46,364 nt of DNA, taken from the NCBI RefSeq assembly GCF_937920395.1, contig NZ_CALEVF010000281.1, forward strand, positions 1-46,364, in the 5' to 3' direction. The DNA comes from an uncultured Clostridium sp. (GTDB lineage: Bacteria; Bacillota; Clostridia; Clostridiales; Clostridiaceae). Shown here piece after piece: positions 18,071 through 26,819 of the stretch. Within the stretch, counting starts at the first letter, position 1, and the number at the start of each line of letters is the position of its first letter. Below the pieces are notes generated by a model that saw nothing but the letters and a program-made list of their open reading frames with translations, was not told the origin of the DNA and did not search any database. Position numbers and translations under genes: made by a program.

Positions 18071-18334
18071 ACCATCAGCTCCTAATAAATTTATATTTAA
18101 CTAAAATTAATAATATTGTACGCTTTATATCATTATAGCAAATCAATTAGCAGATTAGCAAAAAAACAGCAAATTAATTTATTTTTTTAATAATTTAATA
18201 ACAAAATAGCTTTTAAATTACCATGATTATAAATTTAATAAATATTCATTGGATATATTGCAATAAGTAGATATATGTATTATTATATTATCAATGGATC
18301 AAACAAAAATAAAAATATATCAGGGGGAATTACA

Positions 18335-19291
18335 ATGACAGAATTAAAGGCAGAAGAAAAGAAATTATTAGAAATAGCTGTGGCTAAGATTAAAAACAAT
18401 AAAATTAAGGATATATTATTTGTTCAACAGTCAGTTTTAAAAGCTGTAGATGAATTTATGTACAATAGAAGAATAACTAGAATATTACCACTTATGATGT
18501 CACCAATTACAGATACTTTAAACCATAGTGTTGAAGAATGTGAGATAAACTATAACAAACAAACCTTCAATGTTATGAAATCAATGATATTTCACAAACA
18601 AATGACCATGTTAAACAAAGATATTGATAGCCTTTATATAGTCTCTCCTAACATAAGACTTGAAATGGCAACTAGGGGTGATTCAAGACATTTATTCGAA
18701 TTTACTCAAGTAGATTTTGAATTTAAAGAAAAAACTATGGAATATGTGCTTAAATTCATAGAAGAAATCATAACTGCTATATTTAAATTTGTAAAAGAAA
18801 ACTGTATTCCAGAGTTAACAAGACTTGGAGTAGGTACTGATCATTTAAACATAACTGGACCATTTAAAAAATATACAACTGATGAGATGCAAGCAAAATA
18901 TGGTGATGATTTTGAATCAGAAGCATCAAAAGCTGCAACGCAGCCTTTCTTTTTAACAAACCATAAGAGAGAATTCTATGATGCTGAAGATCTAGATAAC
19001 TTAGGAACTTATAGAAACTATGATCTTATTTGGCCATTAGGATTTGGAGAAGGATTAAGTGGAGGCGAAAGAGAATTCACACTAGACAGAATACTTTTAA
19101 GAATGAGAGAACTCGGAACTGATGAAAATGCATTTAGATATTATATTGAACTTGCAAAACAAGGAGAAATATTTAAGACTGCTGGAGCTGGTTTCGGTGT
19201 TGAAAGAATAACCAGATTTATTACTAAGCAACCTGAGATTAGTGATGTTACATTATTCTGTAGAAAACCTGGTCAGCAATATATATTCTAA
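18335..19291 (+). CDS. AsnRS-like asparagine synthetase (class II aaRS core)
   Basis: This 318-residue protein is a class II aminoacyl-tRNA synthetase catalytic core of the AspRS/AsnRS subgroup. Motif 2 is seen as RLEMATRGDSRHLFEFTQV and motif 3 as GAGFGVERITRF near the C-terminus. The N-terminal OB-fold that binds the tRNA anticodon is missing, as in the archaeal asparagine synthetase related to AsnRS, which makes asparagine from aspartate and ammonia. The start at 18335 follows GGGGGA; the frame is open upstream to 18275. A weak promoter TTGGAT-17-TATATG ends at 18277. The divergent AsnC-type regulator supports an asparagine role. A free-standing AsnRS fragment with another function remains possible. 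Confidence 0.8.
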   Translation: MTELKAEEKKLLEIAVAKIKNNKIKDILFVQQSVLKAVDEFMYNRRITRILPLMMSPITDTLNHSVEECEINYNKQTFNVMKSMIFHKQMTMLNKDIDSLYIVSPNIRLEMATRGDSRHLFEFTQVDFEFKEKTMEYVLKFIEEIITAIFKFVKENCIPELTRLGVGTDHLNITGPFKKYTTDEMQAKYGDDFESEASKAATQPFFLTNHKREFYDAEDLDNLGTYRNYDLIWPLGFGEGLSGGEREFTLDRILLRMRELGTDENAFRYYIELAKQGEIFKTAGAGFGVERITRFITKQPEISDVTLFCRKPGQQYIF

Positions 19292-19299
19292 TTTAATAT

Positions 19300-19339
19300 A
19301 AAAAGATGGTGACTATTTTAAAATAGTCACCATCTTTTT
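19300..19339. terminator. Bidirectional terminator
   Basis: A perfect 40-bp inverted repeat, AAAAAGATGGTGACTATTTT followed directly by its reverse complement, lies between the convergent synthetase and SASP genes. The SASP stop codon overlaps its last bases. Confidence 0.93.
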
Positions 19340-19562
19340 ATATTTTGTCTACCATATTTTTTTCTGCTGCTTCTACCATTCGCCTTACCATTTCTCCACC
19401 AACATTACCTGAATTTTTTATTCTATTTACTTCATTACTAGGAACATCACCCATATAAGCATTTCTGCTATGAACATTATCCATAGCCATGTCATTTGCT
19501 ACTTCCATCTTAAACTTTTGGAGTTTTCCCATTGCCTCTGGTACTAACGTTCTTCTACTCAT
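19338..19562 (-). CDS. Alpha/beta-type small acid-soluble spore protein
   Basis: This 74-residue protein matches the alpha/beta SASP family, which coats and protects DNA in spores. It has MSRRTLVPEA at the N-terminus, a GPR protease site region KMEVANDMAM near residues 18-27, and the C-terminal GGEMVRRMVEAAEKNM. The middle (RNAYMGDVPSNEVNRIKNSG) is more divergent than in the major SASPs, so it is probably a minor paralogue. AGGAGG lies 7 bp before the ATG at 19562; an upstream in-frame ATG at 19610 has no such site. Expression would be expected from forespore sigma-G, but I do not identify that promoter. It marks the organism as a spore former. Confidence 0.92.
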   Translation of the reverse strand: MSRRTLVPEAMGKLQKFKMEVANDMAMDNVHSRNAYMGDVPSNEVNRIKNSGNVGGEMVRRMVEAAEKNMVDKI

Positions 19563-19695
19563 TTTACTACCTCCTATGATTTTATAAAATAAACATTCAA
19601 AAAATATCATAAAAATTTTGTTATCTACCTTATATCGTTACAGTTAGTATTTTAAAAAATAAGTTTTTTATTCATTTTAATAATTGATTTTTTTT

Positions 19696-21315
19696 CTATG
19701 CTTTAGCCTTACTTAGAGCCTCCTGTGTTGCGCTAATAATACCATCGCTACTATAAGTAGCACCAGAAACTGTGTCAACTGTTGTTAATTGAGTCGATAT
19801 TATTTCAGAAATTACCGTGCTTTCTGCTCTGGCATAAAAATCTGGAGTATCTTCATTTGATACTGTTTCAACTTTATTTATTTTATTGCCTTTTATTGTA
19901 ACTGACATCTGTGTTGTACCGCCATGGAACCCAATACCCGTTCCAGTATAAGTACCATCTTTATAGGTACTTGCAGCAGTTGCTGTATTTGCTGTTGTTG
20001 TACTTGTATCAGCAGTGCTACTATCAGTTGTAGTTGTATCCTCAGCACTAGTTGTTGTATCATCAGTACTATTAGTTGTTGTTGAACTTGAATCAGTAGT
20101 TGGTGTCGTTGTTGTAGTTGCAGTCGAACTTACTTCTGCTTTCTTTAATGAATCCTCAGTGGCACTAATAATACCATTACTACTATATGTAGCACCAGAA
20201 ACTGTGTCAACCGATGTTGATTGATTTGACACTATTTCAGAGGTTATAGTACTTTCTGCTCTTGCATAAAAATCAGGGGTATCTCCATTTGATACCGTTT
20301 CAACTTTAGTTATTTTATTGTCTTTAATTGTAACTGACATTTCAGTAGTACCACCTTGGAATCCAGTACCTGTTCCTGTATATGTTCCATCTTTATATTT
20401 TTGAGAAGTACTACTCGCACTTGTACTTATACTTGTACTAGTGGTACTTGCTATAGCCAATCCACTATTGGTTAATGCCTGCGCTCCTAAATTATTAACA
20501 GCATAAAGTCCTACCATTGCAGCTATTGCTACACTGCTTGCAAGTTCTGGTTTTACATTTTCACCAAGAACATTTATCTTAGTATTGCCTCTAGGACACG
20601 CTTCGATGCATTTGAAACAATTAATGCAATCCCCACCACATACACTCTCTACTTTATAAAGTTGTAATCCCATTGAACAATTATTGCTGCATATTCTGCA
20701 TTTTCCACATTTATCAGTAGGTTTTTTAATTTTGAGTATTCCTATTCTTGAGAAAATGTTAAAAATAGCTCCTAAAGGACATAAATATCTACAGAAAAAT
20801 CTTTCTACAAAAAGAGCACCTATTGTTATTAAAAGTAGTAGTATAACTCCAATAGTGTAATCAGATAATACCTGAGGAAAACTCGTTATTTGCGCAAAAG
20901 CATCCCAAGGGCTTGTCGTATCAAGAACTTTACTTCCCATGGTCCAAACAACAACTACAAGTAATAATAGAACCACATATTTTACGTATTTTAAAACTTT
21001 ATCTACTTGCTGGTTTACTTTAAAATTAATCTTAAATACTTTTTTTGATAATAAATAAACGAAATCATTGTAAGTTCCAAATGCACAAACCCATCCACAA
21101 AAGAATCTCCCAAGTAAAATTGTTATTATTATAGCTGTTGTGAACTCAATTAAACTAGGAAAAGCTGTTATAAAATTCAAATTGCCTTTAATTATCATAC
21201 TATAAATACTTTTTAGTTCTAAAAAAGCTAATATAAATAAACCAGGTGACAAAATAAACATAATCAGTTGTACTATATGTCTAAATATTTGTATTTTCTT
21301 TATCTTTTTTACCAT
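19696..21315 (-). CDS. Membrane Fe-S protein with two FMN-binding domains
   Basis: This 539-residue protein has an N-terminal NapH-like membrane part with several helices (about 10-195), including the conserved GRFFCGWVCAFG and FFCRYLCPLG cysteine loops. A 4Fe-4S region follows (about 200-245) with CGKCRICSNNC and CINCFKCIEACP. After another helix come two FMN-binding (FMN_bind) domains, residues 307-393 and 451-539, separated by a Thr/Ser-rich linker of about 57 residues. Each has the flavinylation motif DTVSGAT, with acceptor Thr376 and Thr520. It probably passes electrons across the membrane to an exported acceptor. The upstream apbE, 13 bp away, would attach FMN covalently. The electron donor and final acceptor are unknown. 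Confidence 0.9.
   Translation of the reverse strand: MVKKIKKIQIFRHIVQLIMFILSPGLFILAFLELKSIYSMIIKGNLNFITAFPSLIEFTTAIIITILLGRFFCGWVCAFGTYNDFVYLLSKKVFKINFKVNQQVDKVLKYVKYVVLLLLVVVVWTMGSKVLDTTSPWDAFAQITSFPQVLSDYTIGVILLLLITIGALFVERFFCRYLCPLGAIFNIFSRIGILKIKKPTDKCGKCRICSNNCSMGLQLYKVESVCGGDCINCFKCIEACPRGNTKINVLGENVKPELASSVAIAAMVGLYAVNNLGAQALTNSGLAIASTTSTSISTSASSTSQKYKDGTYTGTGTGFQGGTTEMSVTIKDNKITKVETVSNGDTPDFYARAESTITSEIVSNQSTSVDTVSGATYSSNGIISATEDSLKKAEVSSTATTTTTPTTDSSSTTTNSTDDTTTSAEDTTTTDSSTADTSTTTANTATAASTYKDGTYTGTGIGFHGGTTQMSVTIKGNKINKVETVSNEDTPDFYARAESTVISEIISTQLTTVDTVSGATYSSDGIISATQEALSKAKA
19699..20397 (-). repeat. Duplicated FMN-binding domain
   Basis: Two coding repeats of about 260 bp (20137-20397 and 19699-19965) encode nearly identical FMN_bind domains, separated by a low-complexity stretch coding for Thr, Ser, Ala and Asp. 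Runs such as TPDFYARAEST and DTVSGATYSS are identical in both, so the duplication is recent or maintained by gene conversion. Confidence 0.85.
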
Positions 21316-21328
21316 TTTATATCCCCTT

Positions 21329-22378
21329 TTAAATCATATTTTTATATACAAACTCATGACTTGTAATTTCAAATTTACCTTTCATTCCTGATGTTACATA
21401 GATCTCCTTACTTTTAGTTATTAATATGGCATCTATGCCCTCTATTTCTTCTATTAATTTAATAGCCTTTTGCACACCCATAATATACACTCCTGTAGAT
21501 AGTCCATCTCCATCAATTGAGTTATCAGAGATTATTGTAGCACCTACAATATCACTTTCTGATGGATAACCCGTACTTGGGTTTATTATGTGGTGAAATC
21601 TTTTGCCTTCTACTTCAAAATATCTTTCATAATTTCCTGAAGTAACTACAGATTTATTAATAACACTAATTGTTAAAACGAATTCGCCACGAGTTTTAAA
21701 TGGATCTTGAATACCAACACTCCATGGTGTTCCATCGATTTTTGTACCAAGAGCTAGTATGTTTCCTCCAAGATTTATAAGCGCACTCTTAATACCATTT
21801 TTAACCATTACATTTTTAACTTCATCTGCGGCATATCCTTTCGCAATACCTCCAACATCAATTTCTTGCTCTTTATTCTTTAAAAAAATAGATTTATCAT
21901 TTTTATCTATTACTACATCCTTATAGTTTATGATCTTAAGTTTTTCCTTAATTTCATTACTGCTCGGAATCTGTTGCCCTTCTTTTCCAATACCCCATAA
22001 TGTTACTATAGGTTTTATTGTAATATCGAAAGCCCCTTTAGATAACTTACAATACTTTATTGCCTTTTGAATAACATAATAAGTATCGTTACTAACTATT
22101 TGAGGTTTATTTCCAGCATTTATACTTATTTTTAATATTTCGCTATCCTCTTTAAAAACCGACATCTTGTTATCTATCTCATAAACCTTTATAATAGACT
22201 CTTCAATAGCTTTTATTGCTTTTTTTCCATATACTTTTAACTGATTAGAGGTACCAAGCGAATAAAATTCTCTAAGTATATATGATTTTTTATTATTGCC
22301 AGTTATAAATATTAAAATTAAAATAATGAATATTAGCGCTATCATTATAATCAATGAGTTGTCTATAATCATAAGCAT
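21329..22378 (-). CDS. apbE: FAD:protein FMN transferase (ApbE)
   Basis: This 349-residue protein is an ApbE-type flavin transferase, which uses FAD to attach FMN through phosphate to a Thr in target proteins on the outer side of the membrane. An N-terminal membrane anchor (about residues 8-27) has no lipobox Cys. The catalytic domain has VDVGGIAKGYAADEV, ALINLGGNILALG, the HHIINPSTGYPSES block and NSIDGDGLSTGVYIMG, the last two near the Mg and FAD site. The ATG at 22378 lies 10 bp after AAGGAGG. The next gene, 13 bp downstream, contains two target motifs, so substrate and modifying enzyme are encoded in one operon. Confidence 0.95.
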   Translation of the reverse strand: MLMIIDNSLIIMIALIFIILILIFITGNNKKSYILREFYSLGTSNQLKVYGKKAIKAIEESIIKVYEIDNKMSVFKEDSEILKISINAGNKPQIVSNDTYYVIQKAIKYCKLSKGAFDITIKPIVTLWGIGKEGQQIPSSNEIKEKLKIINYKDVVIDKNDKSIFLKNKEQEIDVGGIAKGYAADEVKNVMVKNGIKSALINLGGNILALGTKIDGTPWSVGIQDPFKTRGEFVLTISVINKSVVTSGNYERYFEVEGKRFHHIINPSTGYPSESDIVGATIISDNSIDGDGLSTGVYIMGVQKAIKLIEEIEGIDAILITKSKEIYVTSGMKGKFEITSHEFVYKNMI

Positions 22379-22699
22379 TCCTAGTAGACCTCCTTATAAT
22401 ATCTTAATTTTAAATTTAATTAGCTTTGCAATGTCTATAATATAATATCAATATTAAAATAGAATTAAAATTTCCTGTGAATCTTCTAAGAGAAATGTGT
22501 ACAATTGCTTAACATGTTTCTCCTCGGTTATTTAATTACTATGTATTTATACTAACAAATAATTATCTAATAATTATCAAATGATTATGTTATTTTTATG
22601 TTATTATTGAATTTGCATAAAACTTTTTACGAAAAAAAACTACTGAAATATAAATATATTTCAGTAGTCCACTTTTAAATTTGTATTTCAATAAAAACA
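22379..22699. other. Intergenic region
   Basis: This stretch of about 320 bp has no ORF of note. It contains the apbE ribosome binding site at its left end, an AT-rich segment that must hold the apbE promoter (I see no clear -35/-10 pair), and the terminator of the permease remnant at its right end. Confidence 0.4.
22632..22668 (-). terminator. Terminator downstream of the permease remnant
   Basis: ACTACTGAAATAT (22639-22651) pairs perfectly with ATATTTCAGTAGT (22656-22668), followed on the minus strand by eight T. It is a strong rho-independent terminator that has outlived most of its operon. Confidence 0.9.
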
Positions 22700-23239
22700 T
22701 TATCCTTTAACTCCACCTACTGTTAATCCTCCAACTATCTTCTTAGATAAGAAGATAAATGCTATCATTATAGGTACTATTGAAATGGCGACACCTGTGA
22801 AAACTGCGCCATACTCTGTCTTATATGTTCCTCTAGCAAGCATTACCATTATAGGTAGTGTAAACTTATTAGGATCAAATAACAATATAAGAGGTATTAA
22901 AAAGTTATTCCAAGTTTGAATGAATGTGAATATAGACATTGTAGCAACACTTGGAAATATAAGAGGTAATACTATTCTGTTAAATATTTTAAGTTCGCTG
23001 CATCTATCAATTCTAGCAGCTTCTATTAGCGACCTACTTATTGCACCATCTGTATATCCTTTAATAAAAAATACCGATGCAGGCGTTGCTATAGCTGGTA
23101 TTATTAAAGGCCAATATGAATCAAGTAATCCAAGCTTTTTTACCAATTGAAACAATCCTATCATACCTAATTGTGTAGGTATCATCATGGTAGCAAGTAG
23201 TACCCAAAAGAGAATCTTATTCGCCTTAAATCCGAATTT
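22700..23239 (-). pseudogene. Sugar ABC transporter permease, C-terminal remnant
   Basis: This is the C-terminal two thirds of a MalG-type carbohydrate ABC permease. The coding match begins at FSKFGFKANKILFWVLLATM and contains the EAA loop SLIEAARIDRCSELKIFNRIVLPLIFP that contacts the ATPase. Intact family members are about 275 residues; here about 175 are left. A TAA stop is in frame just upstream (about 23248), and the first 85-100 residues are absent. The ATG at 23188 gives a 162-residue ORF, but it falls inside a membrane segment. The lacI-type gene ends only 50 bp upstream, so a deletion has probably removed the binding protein, the first permease and part of this one. Confidence 0.85.
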
Positions 23240-23289
23240 TGAAAAACCAATTGGTTAATCATCACCTGAGTCGCTACATGTAATGTGAT

Positions 23290-24327
23290 TTATTTTAGAG
23301 GCTTACACGAATTTCTTTTAATTAAATCAATAGGTATTGTATAATTCGCTGAAAAATTTGAATTACTCTCGATTGATGTTATCAAAGTATTCGTTGCAAT
23401 CGATGCCATTTCAAGTAGTTTCATTCTTACAGTTGTTAACGCTGGATTTATATATCTTGCAACCTCTATATCATCAAACCCTACTATAGAAATATCTTCT
23501 GGTACATTTAAATTAGCTTCTTCGATAGCCTGTATAGCTCCTATTGCCATCATATCATTTCCACAAAATATTGCAGTAGGTATTTCCTTTTGGAGAAGTT
23601 TTTTGGTTGCATTATACCCTCCACTGATTGTAAAATCTCCTTTAACAATCAAATTACTTTTTACAGTAATTCCTGCATCTGTTAATGCATTTTTATAAGC
23701 ATTAAACCTTTCTATCCCGGATAAATTTTCTGATATTCCTACTATATGTGCAATACTCGAATGTCCAAGTCCAATTAAATAATTAGTAGCTTTGTATGCT
23801 CCATAATAATTGTCCGCATTTACTATTATACATTTATTATAAACTTCTTCATCTGATTTCACTGCTTGATCTAATAGTGCGACTCTGCAACCAGAATTTA
23901 TAATTTCTTTTATTTCTGGTTCTCCATTTTTTTCTCCTATAAAAATACCACCAGATACAGTCTTATTATAAAAAATTTCTTTTACTTTTTTATAATCCTT
24001 TTGTTTACTTACTATGGAAACAAGTACGTTATACCCCATTTTACTTGCATTTTCTATAACTGATCCTGTAAATGGAGTAAAGTAAGAACTACTAGTAACC
24101 TGTTTACCATTAGGATCTTTCTTCATATCAATTATAAAAAGTCCAATTATCCTGTTTTTAACTCCGGCAAGCATTCTAGCAGATGCATGTGGTACATAAT
24201 TATTTTCCTTTATAATCTGCTGAATTTTTTTTCTAGTTTCATCTGGAACATTATCATAATTATTAATTACTCTTGAAACAGTGCTTCTTGAAACTCCGGC
24301 TATCTTTGCAATGTCTATACTGTTCAT
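23290..24327 (-). CDS. LacI family transcriptional regulator
   Basis: This 345-residue protein has an N-terminal LacI helix-turn-helix (SIDIAKIAGVSRSTVSRVIN, residues 3-22) with hinge region KENNYVPHASARMLAG, and a periplasmic-binding-protein-like effector domain (about 60-340) ending in PIDLIKRNSCKPLK. Its operator, AACGCGTGTTTAT, occurs just after its own -10 element and again in the promoter region of the cellobiose phosphorylase gene about 5 kb upstream. Control of cellobiose or cellodextrin use is the likely role, with a beta-glucoside as inducer (inference). The ATG at 24327 follows AGAGGTG. Confidence 0.93.
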   Translation of the reverse strand: MNSIDIAKIAGVSRSTVSRVINNYDNVPDETRKKIQQIIKENNYVPHASARMLAGVKNRIIGLFIIDMKKDPNGKQVTSSSYFTPFTGSVIENASKMGYNVLVSIVSKQKDYKKVKEIFYNKTVSGGIFIGEKNGEPEIKEIINSGCRVALLDQAVKSDEEVYNKCIIVNADNYYGAYKATNYLIGLGHSSIAHIVGISENLSGIERFNAYKNALTDAGITVKSNLIVKGDFTISGGYNATKKLLQKEIPTAIFCGNDMMAIGAIQAIEEANLNVPEDISIVGFDDIEVARYINPALTTVRMKLLEMASIATNTLITSIESNSNFSANYTIPIDLIKRNSCKPLK

Positions 24328-24349
24328 TCCACACCTCTTTTTTAAATTT

Positions 24350-24363
24350 TAAACGCGTGTTTA
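24350..24363. promoter_or_regulatory. LacI-family operator at its own promoter
   Basis: TAAACGCGTGTTTA is an imperfect palindrome with 6 of 7 complementary pairs. The 13-bp sequence AACGCGTGTTTAT (24352-24364) is repeated exactly at 29366-29378. It covers the likely transcription start site of the regulator gene. Confidence 0.8.
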
Positions 24364-24370
24364 TAATGTA

Positions 24371-24399
24371 ATAGTACTATAATCTTTCATTCTTTTCAA
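24371..24399 (-). promoter_or_regulatory. Promoter of the lacI-type gene
   Basis: On the minus strand TTGAAA (24394-24399) and TACTAT (24371-24376) are 17 bp apart, just upstream of the operator. Confidence 0.65.
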
Positions 24400-24704
24400 C
24401 TTATAATATGCTGAGATTTGCTCACATAACCATGTTTTAACATAATTTACTCCATTTATATCCCAATTGCTCCTTTTCTTGCAGAACCGTTTACACTTTT
24501 TTTATTTGGGCTATATTTAATCATAATGTTGAAAACACGACGATTTTTAAGGGAAGACTAATGTCTTCACCTAATTAAATTATCTCCTTGATCGTGCAAT
24601 ATTACCGACTTCAGAAGTAGCTATATACTTCCACTGAAGTTTATATTTTTTAGGATATGTACCTCCATCTTATAAAAATGGAAGAATTACCTTCTGAAAT
24701 GTCA
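24400..24704. other. Noncoding region with two hairpins
   Basis: No gene is recognisable here. Two compact inverted repeats stand out: GAAGAC-TAAT-GTCTTC (24553-24568), and a nested stem with ACTTCA GAAGTA (24608-24619), a 6-nt loop and TACTTC (24626-24631) then TGAAGT (24635-24640), followed by a T-rich stretch. The structure could be an RNA, the end of a lost mobile element, or a terminator; nothing in the sequence decides between them. Confidence 0.4.
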
Positions 24705-26766
24705 TTAAAATTTAAAACTATCTAATATGTCTTTGAGGCTTGTCGCCTTATCATTTAAGCCCATAGCTAAGCTATGCATGTTTTCATTTGAATTATTTTG
24801 ATCTTCAACTGAAGCAGATACCTCCTGCGTTGCAGCCGCACTCCTCTCTGCTACCATAGAAATATTAATAATATTATCTGACAAACTAATCTTCCCTTTT
24901 TCAATTAAATTTATGCTATTAACAGAATTATGCATAGCACTAACCACAGTTTCTATGGCTAATTTTATTGAATCAAAAGACTTACTAGTTTTTGTTACTT
25001 GTATTATTTCATCTGAAAAAGCTAGTTTAGCACTATTTGATATATTCATTGCGCTACCAATTGATTCATTTACCTGCTTTATTATTTTACTTATTTGGAT
25101 TGAAGCACTTTGAGATTGTCCAGACAATTTTCTAACTTCTTCTGCTACTACAGTGAAACCCTTCCCAGCTTCTCCTGCTCTTGCCGCTTCAATTGATGCA
25201 TTTAATGATAATAAATTAGTTTGATCAGTTATTTCATTAATTTTATTTAATATTAATAAAATGTCTTTTGTATTATCCTTTAACTTTGAAACAGTAGCAG
25301 AAACTTTGGCAATAGCCTTAGAATTACTATCAGATGATTGATTTAAATCATGGATAATAATTCTACTATCTTCTAGTACCAAGAAACAATCTTTTGCTGC
25401 GCCTGAAACTTTATCTAGTCCCTCGACTGCTTTATTAATATCTAAATCTAAGTCACTCGAGGTTTCAACGCATTGCATTGTATTTTCAACCTGTTCACCA
25501 GATCCCGCTGTAATTTCTTGAATTGCAGCAGTAACTTGTTTTTAAGTCAAAGCGTTCCCCAGCGTAAGATTAAGTAGCCTGTTTGAAATTTCATCAGTCT
25601 CACTAGCAAGCTTGCTTGTTGTCTTTAGCATATGCCGTAATTTTTTAGTCATATTATTAAAGTTTTCACTCAGTTTATTCAGCTCCATTATTTTACTAGT
25701 TTTACTTTCTACCATTAAATTACCTTCAGCTAACTCTTTTGTTAATCCAATAATTTCATTAATAGGCTTCGATATCTGCATAGACATCAATAGAGAAATA
25801 ATAACACAAGCAATTAAACATAAGATTATAATTACTGAAATATATTTTTGTATATTTGTGGCCGTTGCTGACAATTCAGCTTCAGGTACTACAGCAACAT
25901 ATTTCCAACCATTTAAGGTTGATTTAGAATACACACCAAACATCTTAGTATTCCCATCTTTAAATGTAAAATCTCCATCTTTACTATTTTTTATAGAACT
26001 ATAAACATTATCCTTTAATTGTGTTCCCGCTAATTTAGAGTCCTTATGTGCTACTATTTTACCATTTTCATCTATAATATATATATCCATTTTTACCTAT
26101 TTTGGAATCAGTTAAAGCACTATTTAAAACATCTACACTTATATCTATTTCTAAAATTCCTAAAACTTTTGTTCCAGTAATATTTTTAATTACACTAATA
26201 CTACTTAGATAACTAGCGTTTCTACCTTCTACAATCTTTGAATCATGTGGTGGTAACCAATATGGCTTTCCATTATTCTTAACTACCACATTATACCAGG
26301 ACTCTTTTTTAGCGCCTTCCATAACACTATTAGACTCCTCCAAGGTTCTTACATTTGTTGGAAAACTAGATGTCAAACCATTTTCACTATAAAAAGTCAT
26401 TCCACTAATAACATTTAAACTATTTGTTAATGTTGCATTTGTCAGTTCATTTGAAATTAATACTCTATTATTATCCTTAATATCATTATTTACTTTATCA
26501 TTATTAATTAGGGATATAAATTTTTTATTAGAATATAGCTGTGCTGGCATATTATCTACTGAGCTATTTATCATCTCTACATAATTTTTGTTCTGTCTTA
26601 AGGTCTCGGTTGAAGAATTTTTAAAATCTTTAGTAACATTTGCCTTTGTTATTAAATATGTAGATACCCCTGTTACCATTAATTAAATCATTACTAATAA
26701 AGAAAAAGTTATAGTCAATTTACCTAGAATACTTTTAGAATTTATTCTCCGGATTTTTTTTCCCAT
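24705..26766 (-). pseudogene. Methyl-accepting chemotaxis protein, inactivated
   Basis: One chemoreceptor of about 685 codons is split by three lesions. It starts at the ATG at 26766 after GGGGGG. The first membrane helix is cut by TAA at codon 28 (26683-26685), in frame with the rest. The Cache-type sensor domain shifts frame near 26070-26085, where loss of one AT unit from an AT run explains the change. A third lesion, TAA at 25542-25544, interrupts the signalling domain in frame. The second membrane helix and HAMP domain lie near 25690-25870. The cytoplasmic tip ([20 protein letters not shown]) and the rest of the signalling domain are intact. Three independent lesions make sequencing error unlikely. 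Confidence 0.9.
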
Positions 26767-26819
26767 TTTATAGCCCCCCAAATATAATTGCTTTGTTTAA
26801 TCTTTTACAAATTATTCTT

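Noticed and set aside
20015..20224. Plus-strand ORF rich in Val/Ser
   Set aside because: It is the antisense of the Thr/Ser-rich linker of the Fe-S/FMN protein; low-complexity sequence produces open frames on both strands.
23188..23239. Normal, full-length ABC permease gene starting at ATG 23188
   Set aside because: Family similarity continues upstream of the ATG to an in-frame stop, and the N-terminal third of the family is missing.
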